A stretch of 64,000 nt of DNA from Novosphingobium flavum (lineage in GTDB: Bacteria; Pseudomonadota; Alphaproteobacteria; Sphingomonadales; Sphingomonadaceae), in assembly GCF_014230315.1 (NCBI RefSeq), contig NZ_JACLAW010000007.1, forward strand, positions 176,001-240,000. Reading direction: 5' to 3'. Both the position numbers and the translations under genes were made by a program. Below are positions 26,190 to 34,376 of this stretch, one piece after another. The first letter of the stretch is position 1. Each line of letters starts with the position of its first letter. The notes beneath the pieces are model-generated. The model did not search any database and was not told the origin of the DNA. It saw nothing but the letters and a program-made list of their open reading frames with translations.

Positions 26190-28502
26190 ATGAACAGCGG
26201 GATTCTGCTGCCGCGAGCGAGCGGCCTTGCCATGGCGGCTGCGCTCGCCGCGTTCATCGCTGCGCCGGCCATGGCCCAGCCGACGCAGGGGGCTGAGGAC
26301 AGCGGCCTCGGCGAGATCATCGTCACGGCCCAGAAGCGCGCAGAAAATTCCCAGAACGTGCCGATCGCGATCACCGCGCTCAGCGCCGACAAGGTCATTT
26401 CGGCCGGGGTCACCGGCACGGAGGACCTGCGTGCCGCGGTTCCCGCACTCAACGTCACCACTGCGGTCGGCGGCTTCGGCCTGCCGCGCATCCGCGGCAT
26501 CGGCGCCACCGGGCAGGGGCCGGGCGTGGAAAACCCGGTCGCGGTCTATGTCGACGGGGTCTACTATGGCGCCTCGATCGGCGTGCTGCAGTCGCTGTTC
26601 GATGTTGACCAGGTGGCTGTGCTCAAGGGCCCGCAGGGCACCCTGTTCGGGCGCAACGCCACAGGCGGCCTGATGCAGATTTCAACCAAGGGCCCGACCT
26701 TCGACTGGCGCGGCAAGGCCGAGCTTGGCTACGGCAATTACCAGACGATGACCGGCGGCGCTTTCCTTTCCGGACCCCTGTCCGAAAAGGTCGCATTCAG
26801 CCTGTCGGGCCAGTACGAGAACCGCGATAAGGGCTTTGGCCGTAACATCACGACCGGCCGCGACGTTCAGACCAGCACCGATTGGGCAATGCGCGGCAAA
26901 CTGCTGTTCGAGCCGGGCGAGACCACCAAGATCCTGCTTTCGGGCGATTTCAACGGTCGCAACGGTGCCGATCCGGCCTTCATCAACTTCGGCCGCAATA
27001 CGCTGGGGCAGGATGTCGCCGCCACGATCCGTGCGGCGGGCGGCAATCCCGAGCGCGACATCATTTCGGATTTCGATCCCAAGCTGCGGGCGCGCCAGTG
27101 GGGGACCAGCCTGACGATCGATCAGGAACTGGTCTCCATGTCGCTCAAGAGCATCACCGCCTATCGCCGCAGCGAACTGGCGACCGCCTTCGATCCCGAC
27201 GGGACGAACGTTCGGCAGCTGGTCATCACCTTCAACCAGCTCGACAAGCAGTTCACGCAGGAAGTGAACCTCGTCTCGGACGATGCCGGTCCGTTCAAAT
27301 GGCTGCTGGGCGGCTTCTACATGCACACCAATGCAGGTCAGCTGCCCTATTCGCGCACCGAAGGCTTCGCCATCGCCAGCGTGGTCGGCCCGTCGGGCTA
27401 TATCGACAACATCACCCGGGTCGATCTCGATTCGTGGTCAGCCTTTGCCGAGGGAACCTACAAGCTCGGGGCTTCCACCAACCTGACCGCAGGCGTGCGC
27501 TTCACCAGCGACAAGCGTTCGTTTGCGGGCAATGGGGTCAACTACAGCAGCATCACCGGCACGTCGACGATCGTTCCTTATACGCCGTCGCGGCTGAGCA
27601 ATCGGAACGCCACGTGGAAAGTGTCGCTCGATCATCGCTTCTCGCCGGAACTCCTGGCCTATGCCAGCTACAACCGCGGCTTCCGCGCCGGCGGCTTTGG
27701 CCCGTCGCTGGTCAACGGGACCCTTCCGACGCTCAGGCCTGAACTGGTCGATGCCTTCGAGGTCGGCATCAAGTCCGATCTTCTCGACCGCAAGGTGCGG
27801 GTCAACCTCTCGGGCTACTATAATGATCAATCGACCGTGCAGGTCATGCAGATCGTTTCGGGCAACCAGCTGATCTACAATGCCAAGGGTGCGAAGATCT
27901 ATGGCATCGACGGTGACATTTCGGTCAAGGTTTCCGACAATCTCCAGTTCTTCGGCGGCTTCAACTGGATTCACGCGCGCTACAAGAGCTTCACTGATGC
28001 GGTGATTTCGATCCCCTATCCCGTGCCATCGACCTTCAGTCCCGCCAATTACACCTACGTCGACAGCGTGACCGGACAGACCGTGGCCAACACCGCCTGC
28101 CTTGGCACCTTCGGGTCACCGCTGGCCCAAACCGGCGGCAACTGCCTGCTGCGCGGCGATGCCTCGGGCAAGAAGTTGCAGAATACGCCGGAGTTCACCC
28201 TGAGCCTTGGCGGGAATCTCGACATACCGACGGCTGTGGGTAAATTTTCTTTGGCCGGCAACGTCTACTACAATGGCGGCTATGTCGGCACGCCGGACGA
28301 ACGGGTGGTCCAGCCTTCGTTTACCACGGTCTCGGCTTCGCTCACCTGGCATCATCCGGACGAGCATCTCTATGTTCGTGCCTGGGGCCGCAACCTGACC
28401 AACGCCTTTTACCGCAGCCAGATCGGTGCCTCGAATAGCGGCGACAACGGATATTCCGGAGCGCCGCGCACCTACGGTCTCGCCATCGGCGCGGAGTTCT
28501 GA
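26190..28502 (+). CDS. TonB-dependent outer-membrane receptor
   Basis: A 770-aa receptor. The signal peptide ends near residue 30 (PAMAQP), followed by GLGEIIVTAQKRAEN (TonB-box region), a plug with VAVLKGPQGTLFGRNATGG, and a 22-strand type barrel ending in LAIGAEF. This sequence style is common in sphingomonad receptors for aromatics and plant compounds. A ribosome site GGGAGA precedes the ATG. It is divergently controlled with the VanA-like oxygenase, so it may import that enzyme's substrate. Confidence 0.9.
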   Translation: MNSGILLPRASGLAMAAALAAFIAAPAMAQPTQGAEDSGLGEIIVTAQKRAENSQNVPIAITALSADKVISAGVTGTEDLRAAVPALNVTTAVGGFGLPRIRGIGATGQGPGVENPVAVYVDGVYYGASIGVLQSLFDVDQVAVLKGPQGTLFGRNATGGLMQISTKGPTFDWRGKAELGYGNYQTMTGGAFLSGPLSEKVAFSLSGQYENRDKGFGRNITTGRDVQTSTDWAMRGKLLFEPGETTKILLSGDFNGRNGADPAFINFGRNTLGQDVAATIRAAGGNPERDIISDFDPKLRARQWGTSLTIDQELVSMSLKSITAYRRSELATAFDPDGTNVRQLVITFNQLDKQFTQEVNLVSDDAGPFKWLLGGFYMHTNAGQLPYSRTEGFAIASVVGPSGYIDNITRVDLDSWSAFAEGTYKLGASTNLTAGVRFTSDKRSFAGNGVNYSSITGTSTIVPYTPSRLSNRNATWKVSLDHRFSPELLAYASYNRGFRAGGFGPSLVNGTLPTLRPELVDAFEVGIKSDLLDRKVRVNLSGYYNDQSTVQVMQIVSGNQLIYNAKGAKIYGIDGDISVKVSDNLQFFGGFNWIHARYKSFTDAVISIPYPVPSTFSPANYTYVDSVTGQTVANTACLGTFGSPLAQTGGNCLLRGDASGKKLQNTPEFTLSLGGNLDIPTAVGKFSLAGNVYYNGGYVGTPDERVVQPSFTTVSASLTWHHPDEHLYVRAWGRNLTNAFYRSQIGASNSGDNGYSGAPRTYGLAIGAEF

Positions 28503-28841
28503 CGAGCCTGCCACCGGGTCGCCCCACGCCACCCGCTCGGTGCGGGTGGCGTTCCTGTTTGTGCGGGCAAGCGGCACGAGGCAGGTCGGCCTTGGACCGT
28601 GCCCGGCATCTTGCCAAACAGGTTCTATTTCGGATTACGGAACATGGTTTCGCCTGAGTTAAAGGTGGTTGAAATCATTACTAAAGTTAAATTCGGTTAA
28701 CTTCTCAGTAGAAGTATTTCTTACGATTCAGCCGACAAGTTAAGCCTGCCGGCCGGAATCTTGCGGACTGCCGGTTTACGAAATTTGGTTGAGGCGGGGC
28801 TGCGCGGTGCCTTGCGGGACCAGCTCAGGCAGGCGACGATC
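28503..28841. other. Intergenic region between TonB receptor and roadblock module
   Basis: A 339-bp gap. It starts with a terminator (28527-28560), then becomes AT-rich at about 28640-28740 with several TTAA and GTTAA stretches, which looks like a promoter region for the downstream module. No open frame with coding character is visible. A TTG at 28761 could extend the next gene but has no ribosome site. Confidence 0.4.
28527..28560 (+). terminator. Terminator after the TonB receptor
   Basis: ACGCCACCCGC (28527-28537) pairs with GCGGGTGGCGT (28543-28553), followed by TCCTGTTTG. Confidence 0.7.
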
Positions 28842-30035
28842 ATGCGTAGCACAACCTACACGATGAGCCTGGTGAACCTCGCTCCGGGGCAGCGGGCGGC
28901 CATCGCCGAGGCCTTTGAAACCCTGACCGCGGAATGTTCGCCCGGCTGGTTGATGCTCGATACCGAGGGGGCGGACCTGATGATCGTCGGCAGCCCGTCG
29001 GCGGGTTCGTGGCAGGAGCACCAGTTGGTCGCCCGGCTGATCGGCGAGAACGAGCTACCCGGACCGAGCGAGCTGGGCCTGCGCAGCCCGGTCAGCGTTA
29101 TTGGCCTGATGAACCTGCTGGAGGCGGCGCGGCGCCGGCTGGCCGCACTGGCCCCGCCGGTGCGCAGCGGGCTGCAAGTGAAGCGCGCCGTGCCCCTGCC
29201 CGATCGGCACGAGACCAGTTTTGCCGGCTCCAGCTTCGCCGCCATGCCTTCTGAAGCGCCGGCGCGCCCCGCGATGGCCGGGCCGGGGCCCTATGCCGAG
29301 GACGGCAGCATGCCTTGGCGCGCTCAGCTCGACGCCCTGCGCAAACCGGCCCCATCACAGACCAGCCAGTTCCTGAGCCATCCTGCCCCGCCGTTCGCGG
29401 CTCCTGTCTCGCGGGGCGATCCGGCCCTCGGGGCCTGGGCGGAAACGGCGCTGACGCTCTATTCGATCATGCAGAACTCGGCTCCGGTGATCGCCGAGAT
29501 CTCGATCGCCAGCAATGCGCTGGTCCAGGCCGATTTCCGCTACCGCGCGTTCAGCTCGACCGCGCCGATCGAGGAACTGCCCGCCGCTCCGCGCCAGGTG
29601 ACGATCCGCACGGTCAGCCCGCCGCCGGACTGGCCGCCGTCTTTCGCCCTGCCGGGCCAGCCGCTCGACAAGTTGCTGTGGTTCGTCGGCTACAATGCCT
29701 TCGACGGCGCGCCCGCGCCCTGGCTGCATCCGGAAGACCGCTATCGCCTGCAGCGCTGGCCCAATTTCACCGAGATCGCCTACCAGCTCGATCACATGCG
29801 GATGACCGCGATGATCGGCAACGCCTACATGAACCCGCGCGAGCTGGCCGGGGCCTGCGGCGCGCCGTTCGACAGCGCCCAGCGGATGATCAATGCCTAC
29901 AGCCTGATGGGCCTGCTTCAGACCAGTCCGCAGGTTTCCGCGCCGCCCGTCGCCCTCAGCCCGCCGCCCGGTCAGGAGCCGCCAGCCGCAAAGGCCGGCC
30001 TGTTCGCGCGGCTGCGCCAGAAATTCGGACTCTGA
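28842..30035 (+). CDS. Uncharacterised protein of a roadblock/GTPase module
   Basis: A 397-aa soluble protein that I do not recognise. The first 100 residues read like a small folded domain (MSLVNLAPGQRAAIAEAF, SPGWLMLDTEGADLMIVGS). Next comes a Pro/Ala-rich linker at about 125-210, then a domain with LPGQPLDKLLWFVGYNAF and a helical end (FTEIAYQLDHMRMTAMIGNAYMNPRELA). The last part resembles a helix-turn-helix-like fold (ACGAPFDSAQRMINAYSLMGLL). The gene precedes a GTPase by 5 bp and two roadblock genes, so it is probably the dedicated partner or output protein of that switch. Start at ATG 28842 chosen for an AGGCAGG upstream; ATG 28863 is possible. Confidence 0.7.
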   Translation: MRSTTYTMSLVNLAPGQRAAIAEAFETLTAECSPGWLMLDTEGADLMIVGSPSAGSWQEHQLVARLIGENELPGPSELGLRSPVSVIGLMNLLEAARRRLAALAPPVRSGLQVKRAVPLPDRHETSFAGSSFAAMPSEAPARPAMAGPGPYAEDGSMPWRAQLDALRKPAPSQTSQFLSHPAPPFAAPVSRGDPALGAWAETALTLYSIMQNSAPVIAEISIASNALVQADFRYRAFSSTAPIEELPAAPRQVTIRTVSPPPDWPPSFALPGQPLDKLLWFVGYNAFDGAPAPWLHPEDRYRLQRWPNFTEIAYQLDHMRMTAMIGNAYMNPRELAGACGAPFDSAQRMINAYSLMGLLQTSPQVSAPPVALSPPPGQEPPAAKAGLFARLRQKFGL

Positions 30036-30040
30036 TCGCC

Positions 30041-30607
30041 ATGGCCGAACACATCATTCTTTTCGCCGGACCGATGGGCGCGGGCAAGACGACCGCGATC
30101 CGCTCGCTGAGCGAGATCGAGGTCGTCTCGACCGAGGCCGCCAACACCGACCGCGAAACCGCCGACAAGGACACCACCACCGTCGCGCTCGACTATGGCG
30201 AGATCACCATCGGCGACGAGGACAAGGTCCGGCTCTACGGCATTCCCGGCCAGCGCCGCTTCGACTTCATGTGGAGCGTGCTCAAGGAACGGGCCATGGG
30301 CCTGGTGCTCCTGCTCAACGCCGATGCAGCCGCGCCGCTGGCCCAGTTGACCGAGTTCCTCGAGGAATTCGGCGACCTGCACCGCACCGGCGGGGTCGTG
30401 GTCGGGATCACCCGCACCGACGTGACCGCCGGGCCGAGCCTGGCCGACTATGCGCGGACGATCGAGGCCGCGCTGCCGGGCAGCCTGGTCCCGGTCTTCA
30501 CCGTCGATGCGCGCAGCGGGGCGCACATGCGCACCTGCCTGCTCTCGCTGATCGCCAACATTGAAATGCGCAGCCTGAGCGGCGCTCTCACAGGACAGGT
30601 GGCATGA
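30041..30607 (+). CDS. Small GTPase, COG2229 (MglA/SRP-receptor-beta-like)
   Basis: A 188-aa GTPase. The P-loop is GPMGAGKTT near residue 10, the G3 block is YGIPGQRRFDF near 67, and the G4 position reads TRTD instead of NKxD. This is the layout of the COG2229 GTPases found with roadblock proteins in bacterial conservons and in MglA/MglB systems. It probably cycles GTP under control of the roadblock proteins encoded just downstream. Its stop overlaps the next start by ATGA, which shows tight coupling. Confidence 0.8.
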   Translation: MAEHIILFAGPMGAGKTTAIRSLSEIEVVSTEAANTDRETADKDTTTVALDYGEITIGDEDKVRLYGIPGQRRFDFMWSVLKERAMGLVLLLNADAAAPLAQLTEFLEEFGDLHRTGGVVVGITRTDVTAGPSLADYARTIEAALPGSLVPVFTVDARSGAHMRTCLLSLIANIEMRSLSGALTGQVA

Positions 30608-31010
30608 CCGTCAAGTTGCACAAGGATCCCGCCATCATTGCCCATGCGGATCAGGTGCTCGGCGATCTGGCCGAGACTTCCAAGTCGCTTACCTATGCCA
30701 CGTTCCTCACCGACGACGGATTCGAGGTGACGCGGCTGCGCTCCGACTTTTCCGCCAACAACCGCATCGCAGCGATGCGAGTTCGATGCAGGCGCTGGGC
30801 GATGCCGTGGCGCGCGACCTCCAGATCGGCGCCTGCGGCTACCTGATCATCGCCGGCGACAATGGCTACATGATCCAGCTGCGTGTGCCCGGCGCGCCGC
30901 TGGTTCTCGCCGCCAGCTTCGATGCGGCCGAGACGGTCGGCAAGGCCCTCTCGGTGGCCCGTCTGGCCGCCGCGGCGATGAGCGAAATGCCGCTTTCCGA
31001 AGCAGCGTAA
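30604..31010 (+). pseudogene. Roadblock/LC7 protein gene with a -1 frameshift
   Basis: The first frame (30604-30846) encodes MTVKLHKDPAIIAHADQVL through SANNRIAAM, then reads into a nonsense tail. The rest of the roadblock domain (ALGDAVARDLQIGACGYLII to MSEMPLSEAA) continues in another frame to 31010. Inserting one T after position 30777 would give ATG-TCG-AGT-TCG-ATG and restore M-S-S-S-M-Q, a typical roadblock motif. So one base is missing. It may be a true recent mutation or a sequencing/assembly error. The intact product would be about 135 aa and act as a GTPase partner. Everything around it is intact, which favours an error or a very recent loss. Confidence 0.75.
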
Positions 31011-31077
31011 TACCTTGCCGGGACGGCGGAGCCCGGCGAGCGACACCCCCCACCGCACAAGTTGAAGGAACTACCGG

Positions 31078-31437
31078 ATGGCCAATATCAAGGACACCCT
31101 CGGCAACCTGCTGTCGATCGACGGCGCCAAGGCTGCCGCCATCGTCGACAGCGAGTCCGGCATGGTGCTGGGCAAGGAAGGCACGGGCCTCGATCTCGAC
31201 GTTGCCGGCGCCGGCAATACCGAAGTGGTCCGCGCCAAGCTCAAGACCATGAAGTCGCTCGGCCTCAAGGACTCGATCGACGACATCCTGATCACGCTGT
31301 CCTCGCAGTACCACGTGATCCGCCCGCTGGCCGAGCGCCCGTCGATCTTCCTCTACCTCGTGCTCGACAAGGCGAAGTCGAACCTGGCGCTGGCCCGCAT
31401 CAAGGCGAAGGAATGCGACGAGCAGCTCGCGCTCTGA
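31078..31437 (+). CDS. Roadblock/LC7-domain protein
   Basis: A 119-aa roadblock-like protein. It opens with MANIKDTLGNLLSIDGAKAAAIVDSESG and holds the usual five-strand pattern with VIRPLAERPSIFLYLVLDK near residue 80. A GAAGGA site lies upstream of the ATG. It is the second roadblock gene of the module; pairs of roadblock proteins commonly dimerise and act on the neighbouring GTPase. The stop TGA directly abuts the convergent folD stop within the palindrome TGATCA. Confidence 0.8.
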   Translation: MANIKDTLGNLLSIDGAKAAAIVDSESGMVLGKEGTGLDLDVAGAGNTEVVRAKLKTMKSLGLKDSIDDILITLSSQYHVIRPLAERPSIFLYLVLDKAKSNLALARIKAKECDEQLAL

Positions 31438-32361
31438 TCAGACGGACAGGGAGGGGGCGGGCACGGCGCGTGCCTGCCCCACGAGTAGCATTCGCGCCGC
31501 CTTTTCCTTCGCCCTGGCCGCATCAACGGTGTTGCGCAGCAGGCAGGCGATGGTCATCGGCCCGACCCCGCCGGGCACCGGGGTAAGAACCCCGGCATGG
31601 CCGCATTCCTGCGCGGCGACGTCGCCGACGATCCGGGAAATGCCGTCTTTGTCGACGACGCGGTTGATGCCGACGTCGATCACCACGGCGCCGGGCTTGA
31701 TCCAGTCCCCCTTCACGAGCTCCGGTGAACCGGCGGCGACCACCACGATGTCGGCGCTGCGCACGATTTCGGGCAGGCCGCGGGTGTGTATGTGGGTGAC
31801 CGTCACGGTGCACTCGCGCTCGAGCAGCAGCAGGGCGACCGGCTTGCCGACGATGTTGGACTTACCGATTACGACCGCCTTGAGCCCCCGGAAATCGTCG
31901 ATCACCTGTTCGAGCAGTATCATGCACCCAAGCGGCGTGCAGGGCACGAGGCCCGCTCCGCTGCCGGTCGAGAGGCGGCCGACATTGACCGGGTGAAAGC
32001 CGTCGACGTCCTTCTCCGGCGCGATCGCGTCGAGCACCCGGGCCGCGTCGATGTGGCGGGGCAGGGGGAGCTGGACAAGAATGCCGTGGATCGCCGGATC
32101 GGCGTTAAGCGCGGCGATCAGGTCGAGCAGGGCCGCTTCCCCGGTTTCGGCCGGCAGGCGGTATTCGGCCGAGCGAATCCCGGCCATGCCCGCCGCCTTG
32201 CGCTTGCGGCCGACGTAGATCCGGCTGGCCGGATCTTCGCCGACCAGCACCACGGCCAGCCCCGGCACGTCCTGTCCTGCCGCGACCAAGGCCGCCACCT
32301 CGGCGGCAAGGTCGTCGCTCATCTGCCCGGCGAGCGTGTCGCCCCGCAATATCCGAACCAT
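31438..32361 (-). CDS. folD: Bifunctional methylene-THF dehydrogenase/cyclohydrolase
   Basis: A 307-aa FolD starting at MVRILRGD (GAGG upstream; the longer start at 32379 is less likely). Visible family blocks are [17 protein letters not shown] with the catalytic Lys (YxxxK), [32 protein letters not shown] and [11 protein letters not shown]. It interconverts 5,10-methylene-THF and 10-formyl-THF using NADP. Located 7 bp after purU in a folate cluster opposite a THF-dependent O-demethylase, it is likely the oxidation step for methyl groups taken from aromatics. A second housekeeping role is possible. Confidence 0.93.
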   Translation of the reverse strand: MVRILRGDTLAGQMSDDLAAEVAALVAAGQDVPGLAVVLVGEDPASRIYVGRKRKAAGMAGIRSAEYRLPAETGEAALLDLIAALNADPAIHGILVQLPLPRHIDAARVLDAIAPEKDVDGFHPVNVGRLSTGSGAGLVPCTPLGCMILLEQVIDDFRGLKAVVIGKSNIVGKPVALLLLERECTVTVTHIHTRGLPEIVRSADIVVVAAGSPELVKGDWIKPGAVVIDVGINRVVDKDGISRIVGDVAAQECGHAGVLTPVPGGVGPMTIACLLRNTVDAARAKEKAARMLLVGQARAVPAPSLSV

Positions 32362-32368
32362 GACTGCC

Positions 32369-33220
32369 TCAATTCGCAAAGACGATGGTCTTGGCGCCGT
32401 TGAGGAAGACGCGGTGCGTGATGTGCCAGCCCACGGCCCGGCCCAGAACCCGGCTTTCGATCTCGCGCCCCTTGCGGACGAGATCGTCCGGCCGGTCCTC
32501 GTGGCTGACGGCCTCGGTCGCCTGATGGATGATCGGGCCTTCGTCGAGGTCGGCCGTAACGTAGTGGGCCGTCGCGCCGATCATCTTCACCCCGCGCGCG
32601 TGGGCCTGGTGATAGGGCTTGGCGCCCTTGAAGCTGGGCAGGAAGGAGTGGTGGATGTTGATGCAGCGCCCGGACAGGAACGAGGCGAGATCGTCCGAGA
32701 GGATCTGCATGTAGCGGGCGAGGATCACCAGTTCCGCCCCGGTCTCATCGACCAGCGCCTTGATCCGCGCTTCCTGCGCAGGCTTGGTGTCCTTGGTGAT
32801 CGGCAGGTGGTGGAACGGGATGCCGCCAATGTCCGACACGGCCAGCGCCTCGCGCGGGTGATTGCATGCGATGCCGACGATATCCATCGGCAGTTCGCCC
32901 ATCCGGGTCTTGTAGAGCAGATAGCCGAGGCAGTGGTCGAACTTGCTGACGAGGATCAGCACCCTGGTCTTGCGCTCGCCGGGGATCAGCTTCCAGTCCA
33001 TCGCGAACTCGCCTGCCAGCCGCTCCATCGCCTCGGTCAGCCCGGCGGGCGCGCCTGGGCATTCAAACACCACGCGCTGGAAGAAGCGCCCGGTTTCCCG
33101 ATCGTCAAACTGGCGGCTGTCGAGGATGTTGCCCCCGGCATCGAAGATCGCGCCGGAGACGCCGCGCACGATCCCGGGGCGGTCGGGGCAACTGACGACG
33201 AGCGTGTAGGTCTTGGTCAT
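32369..33220 (-). CDS. purU: Formyltetrahydrofolate deformylase
   Basis: A 283-aa PurU started at [16 protein letters not shown] behind GGGAGA. The N-terminal ACT domain (about 1-80, [13 protein letters not shown]) precedes a formyltransferase-like domain with [35 protein letters not shown] and [16 protein letters not shown]. It hydrolyses 10-formyl-THF to formate and THF. In the local context it would release the demethylated one-carbon unit as formate. This differs from Sphingobium SYK-6, where formyl-THF ligase (LigH) does the job. Confidence 0.93.
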   Translation of the reverse strand: MTKTYTLVVSCPDRPGIVRGVSGAIFDAGGNILDSRQFDDRETGRFFQRVVFECPGAPAGLTEAMERLAGEFAMDWKLIPGERKTRVLILVSKFDHCLGYLLYKTRMGELPMDIVGIACNHPREALAVSDIGGIPFHHLPITKDTKPAQEARIKALVDETGAELVILARYMQILSDDLASFLSGRCINIHHSFLPSFKGAKPYHQAHARGVKMIGATAHYVTADLDEGPIIHQATEAVSHEDRPDDLVRKGREIESRVLGRAVGWHITHRVFLNGAKTIVFAN

Positions 33221-33242
33221 TGGTCTCTCCCGGATATTGTTG

Positions 33243-34094
33243 TCAGGCCCGCTCGGGCTCTTGCAGCGCGGCGCCGAGCCAGCCAGCAAACTTGGCGAAG
33301 CCGCCGAAGGGGAACACGTGGAGCCGGACTGCGCCGAGCCCGCCTGCGGCAAGCCCCTTGCCCAGATCGACAAGGAAGCGGTCAGGCCCGGCGTCGCCGA
33401 GCAGGCGGCCGAGCGAGAGGCCATACTTGGCGACCGCGCTGGCCGAGGCCGCGACCCCGCAGCGGGTCGCAAAGCGGAGCAGAACCCGTACGCCGGCCGG
33501 GCCGGGGATGCCGATCCGCACCGGAACGTGGTGGCCGCGGGCGCGGACTTCAGCGAGCCAGCTCACCACCCGCTGCGCGTCGAACGAGAATTGGGTGACG
33601 ACCTGAGCGGCAAGGCCCCGCGCCTTGAGCGCGGCGAGCTTGTCAGCCATGGCCTGCCACAGCACCTCGTCGGGCACGTCGGGGTGGTCGTCGGGGTGGC
33701 CCGCGATCCCGACCGAAGTGAAACCGTGGCGCTCGATCAGCCCGGTCTCGATGACCGAAAGGCTGTCGGAAAACGGCCCGGATGGCCGGGACAGGTCGCC
33801 CGCGATCAGGAACAGGCGGGTTGCCCCGGCTTCGGCGCGCAGGGCGCCCAGCAGCCGGTCGAGGGCTTCAAGGCTTTCGATCCGCCGCGCCGAAATGTGG
33901 GGTACCGGCTCGAAGCCTTGCGCGCGGACGGCAACGCAGGCGGCGATCCGGGCGGCGTCGCCTTCCTCGGGCAGCCACGGCACGAAGACCTCGGCCGGGC
34001 GCGCGGGCTCCTTGCCCAGCGCACCGAGCAGGGCGGCATCCTTGGCCGTGGCTTCTATGCTGTAGTCAGCGAACAGCTGGTTTAAGGGGATCAT
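33243..34094 (-). CDS. metF: Methylenetetrahydrofolate reductase family protein
   Basis: A 283-aa MetF-type flavin TIM-barrel protein. Blocks include VPHISARRI, ATRLFLIAGDLSRPSGPF, SVGIAGHPDDHPD, VTQFSFDA and VPVRIGIPGPAG. The start is taken as ATG 34094; a TTG at 34100 gives two more residues. Normal MetF makes methyl-THF for methionine synthesis. In LigM systems it runs the other way and oxidises 5-methyl-THF to methylene-THF. It is the first gene of the folate operon, divergent from the LigM-like gene across a strong operator dyad, which supports the catabolic role. Confidence 0.85.
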   Translation of the reverse strand: MIPLNQLFADYSIEATAKDAALLGALGKEPARPAEVFVPWLPEEGDAARIAACVAVRAQGFEPVPHISARRIESLEALDRLLGALRAEAGATRLFLIAGDLSRPSGPFSDSLSVIETGLIERHGFTSVGIAGHPDDHPDVPDEVLWQAMADKLAALKARGLAAQVVTQFSFDAQRVVSWLAEVRARGHHVPVRIGIPGPAGVRVLLRFATRCGVAASASAVAKYGLSLGRLLGDAGPDRFLVDLGKGLAAGGLGAVRLHVFPFGGFAKFAGWLGAALQEPERA

Positions 34095-34244
34095 CGGCAA
34101 GTCTCATCGGCAATGGTGACCTGCCGGCAGTTGGCATTGCGGGAGGGCCTTCGGTAGCGACCGATCCCGCAACAATCTGGTTACGGCTATCGTGAGCGGA
34201 TGGGCGGAGCCGGCCAAAACGGTGCAATTGCGTCATTTGTTCGG

Positions 34245-34265
34245 TTGTCGCGAAATCCGCGACAA
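34245..34265. promoter_or_regulatory. Perfect operator dyad TTGTCGCG-N5-CGCGACAA
   Basis: A perfect 8-bp inverted repeat around AAATC, in the 282-bp region between the divergent metF and LigM-like genes. Closely related sites occur at 10516, 26052 and 38269, each between divergent units of the aromatic region. Its size suits a LysR- or TetR-type dimer. Confidence 0.6.
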
Positions 34266-34376
34266 TGCTGCGCCGATCCGTGGGCATCTCTCGGGCCGCC
34301 GGTCTTGCTAGTCCGGGCTCACCACGCCGGGCCCGTACCGTCCGGACAAGCCGTTTCACTGAAGAGGATCGCCGAA

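Noticed and set aside
33221..33472. N-terminal extension of PurU
   Set aside because: It overlaps the metF end and has no family match; PurU begins properly at 33220 with a good ribosome site.
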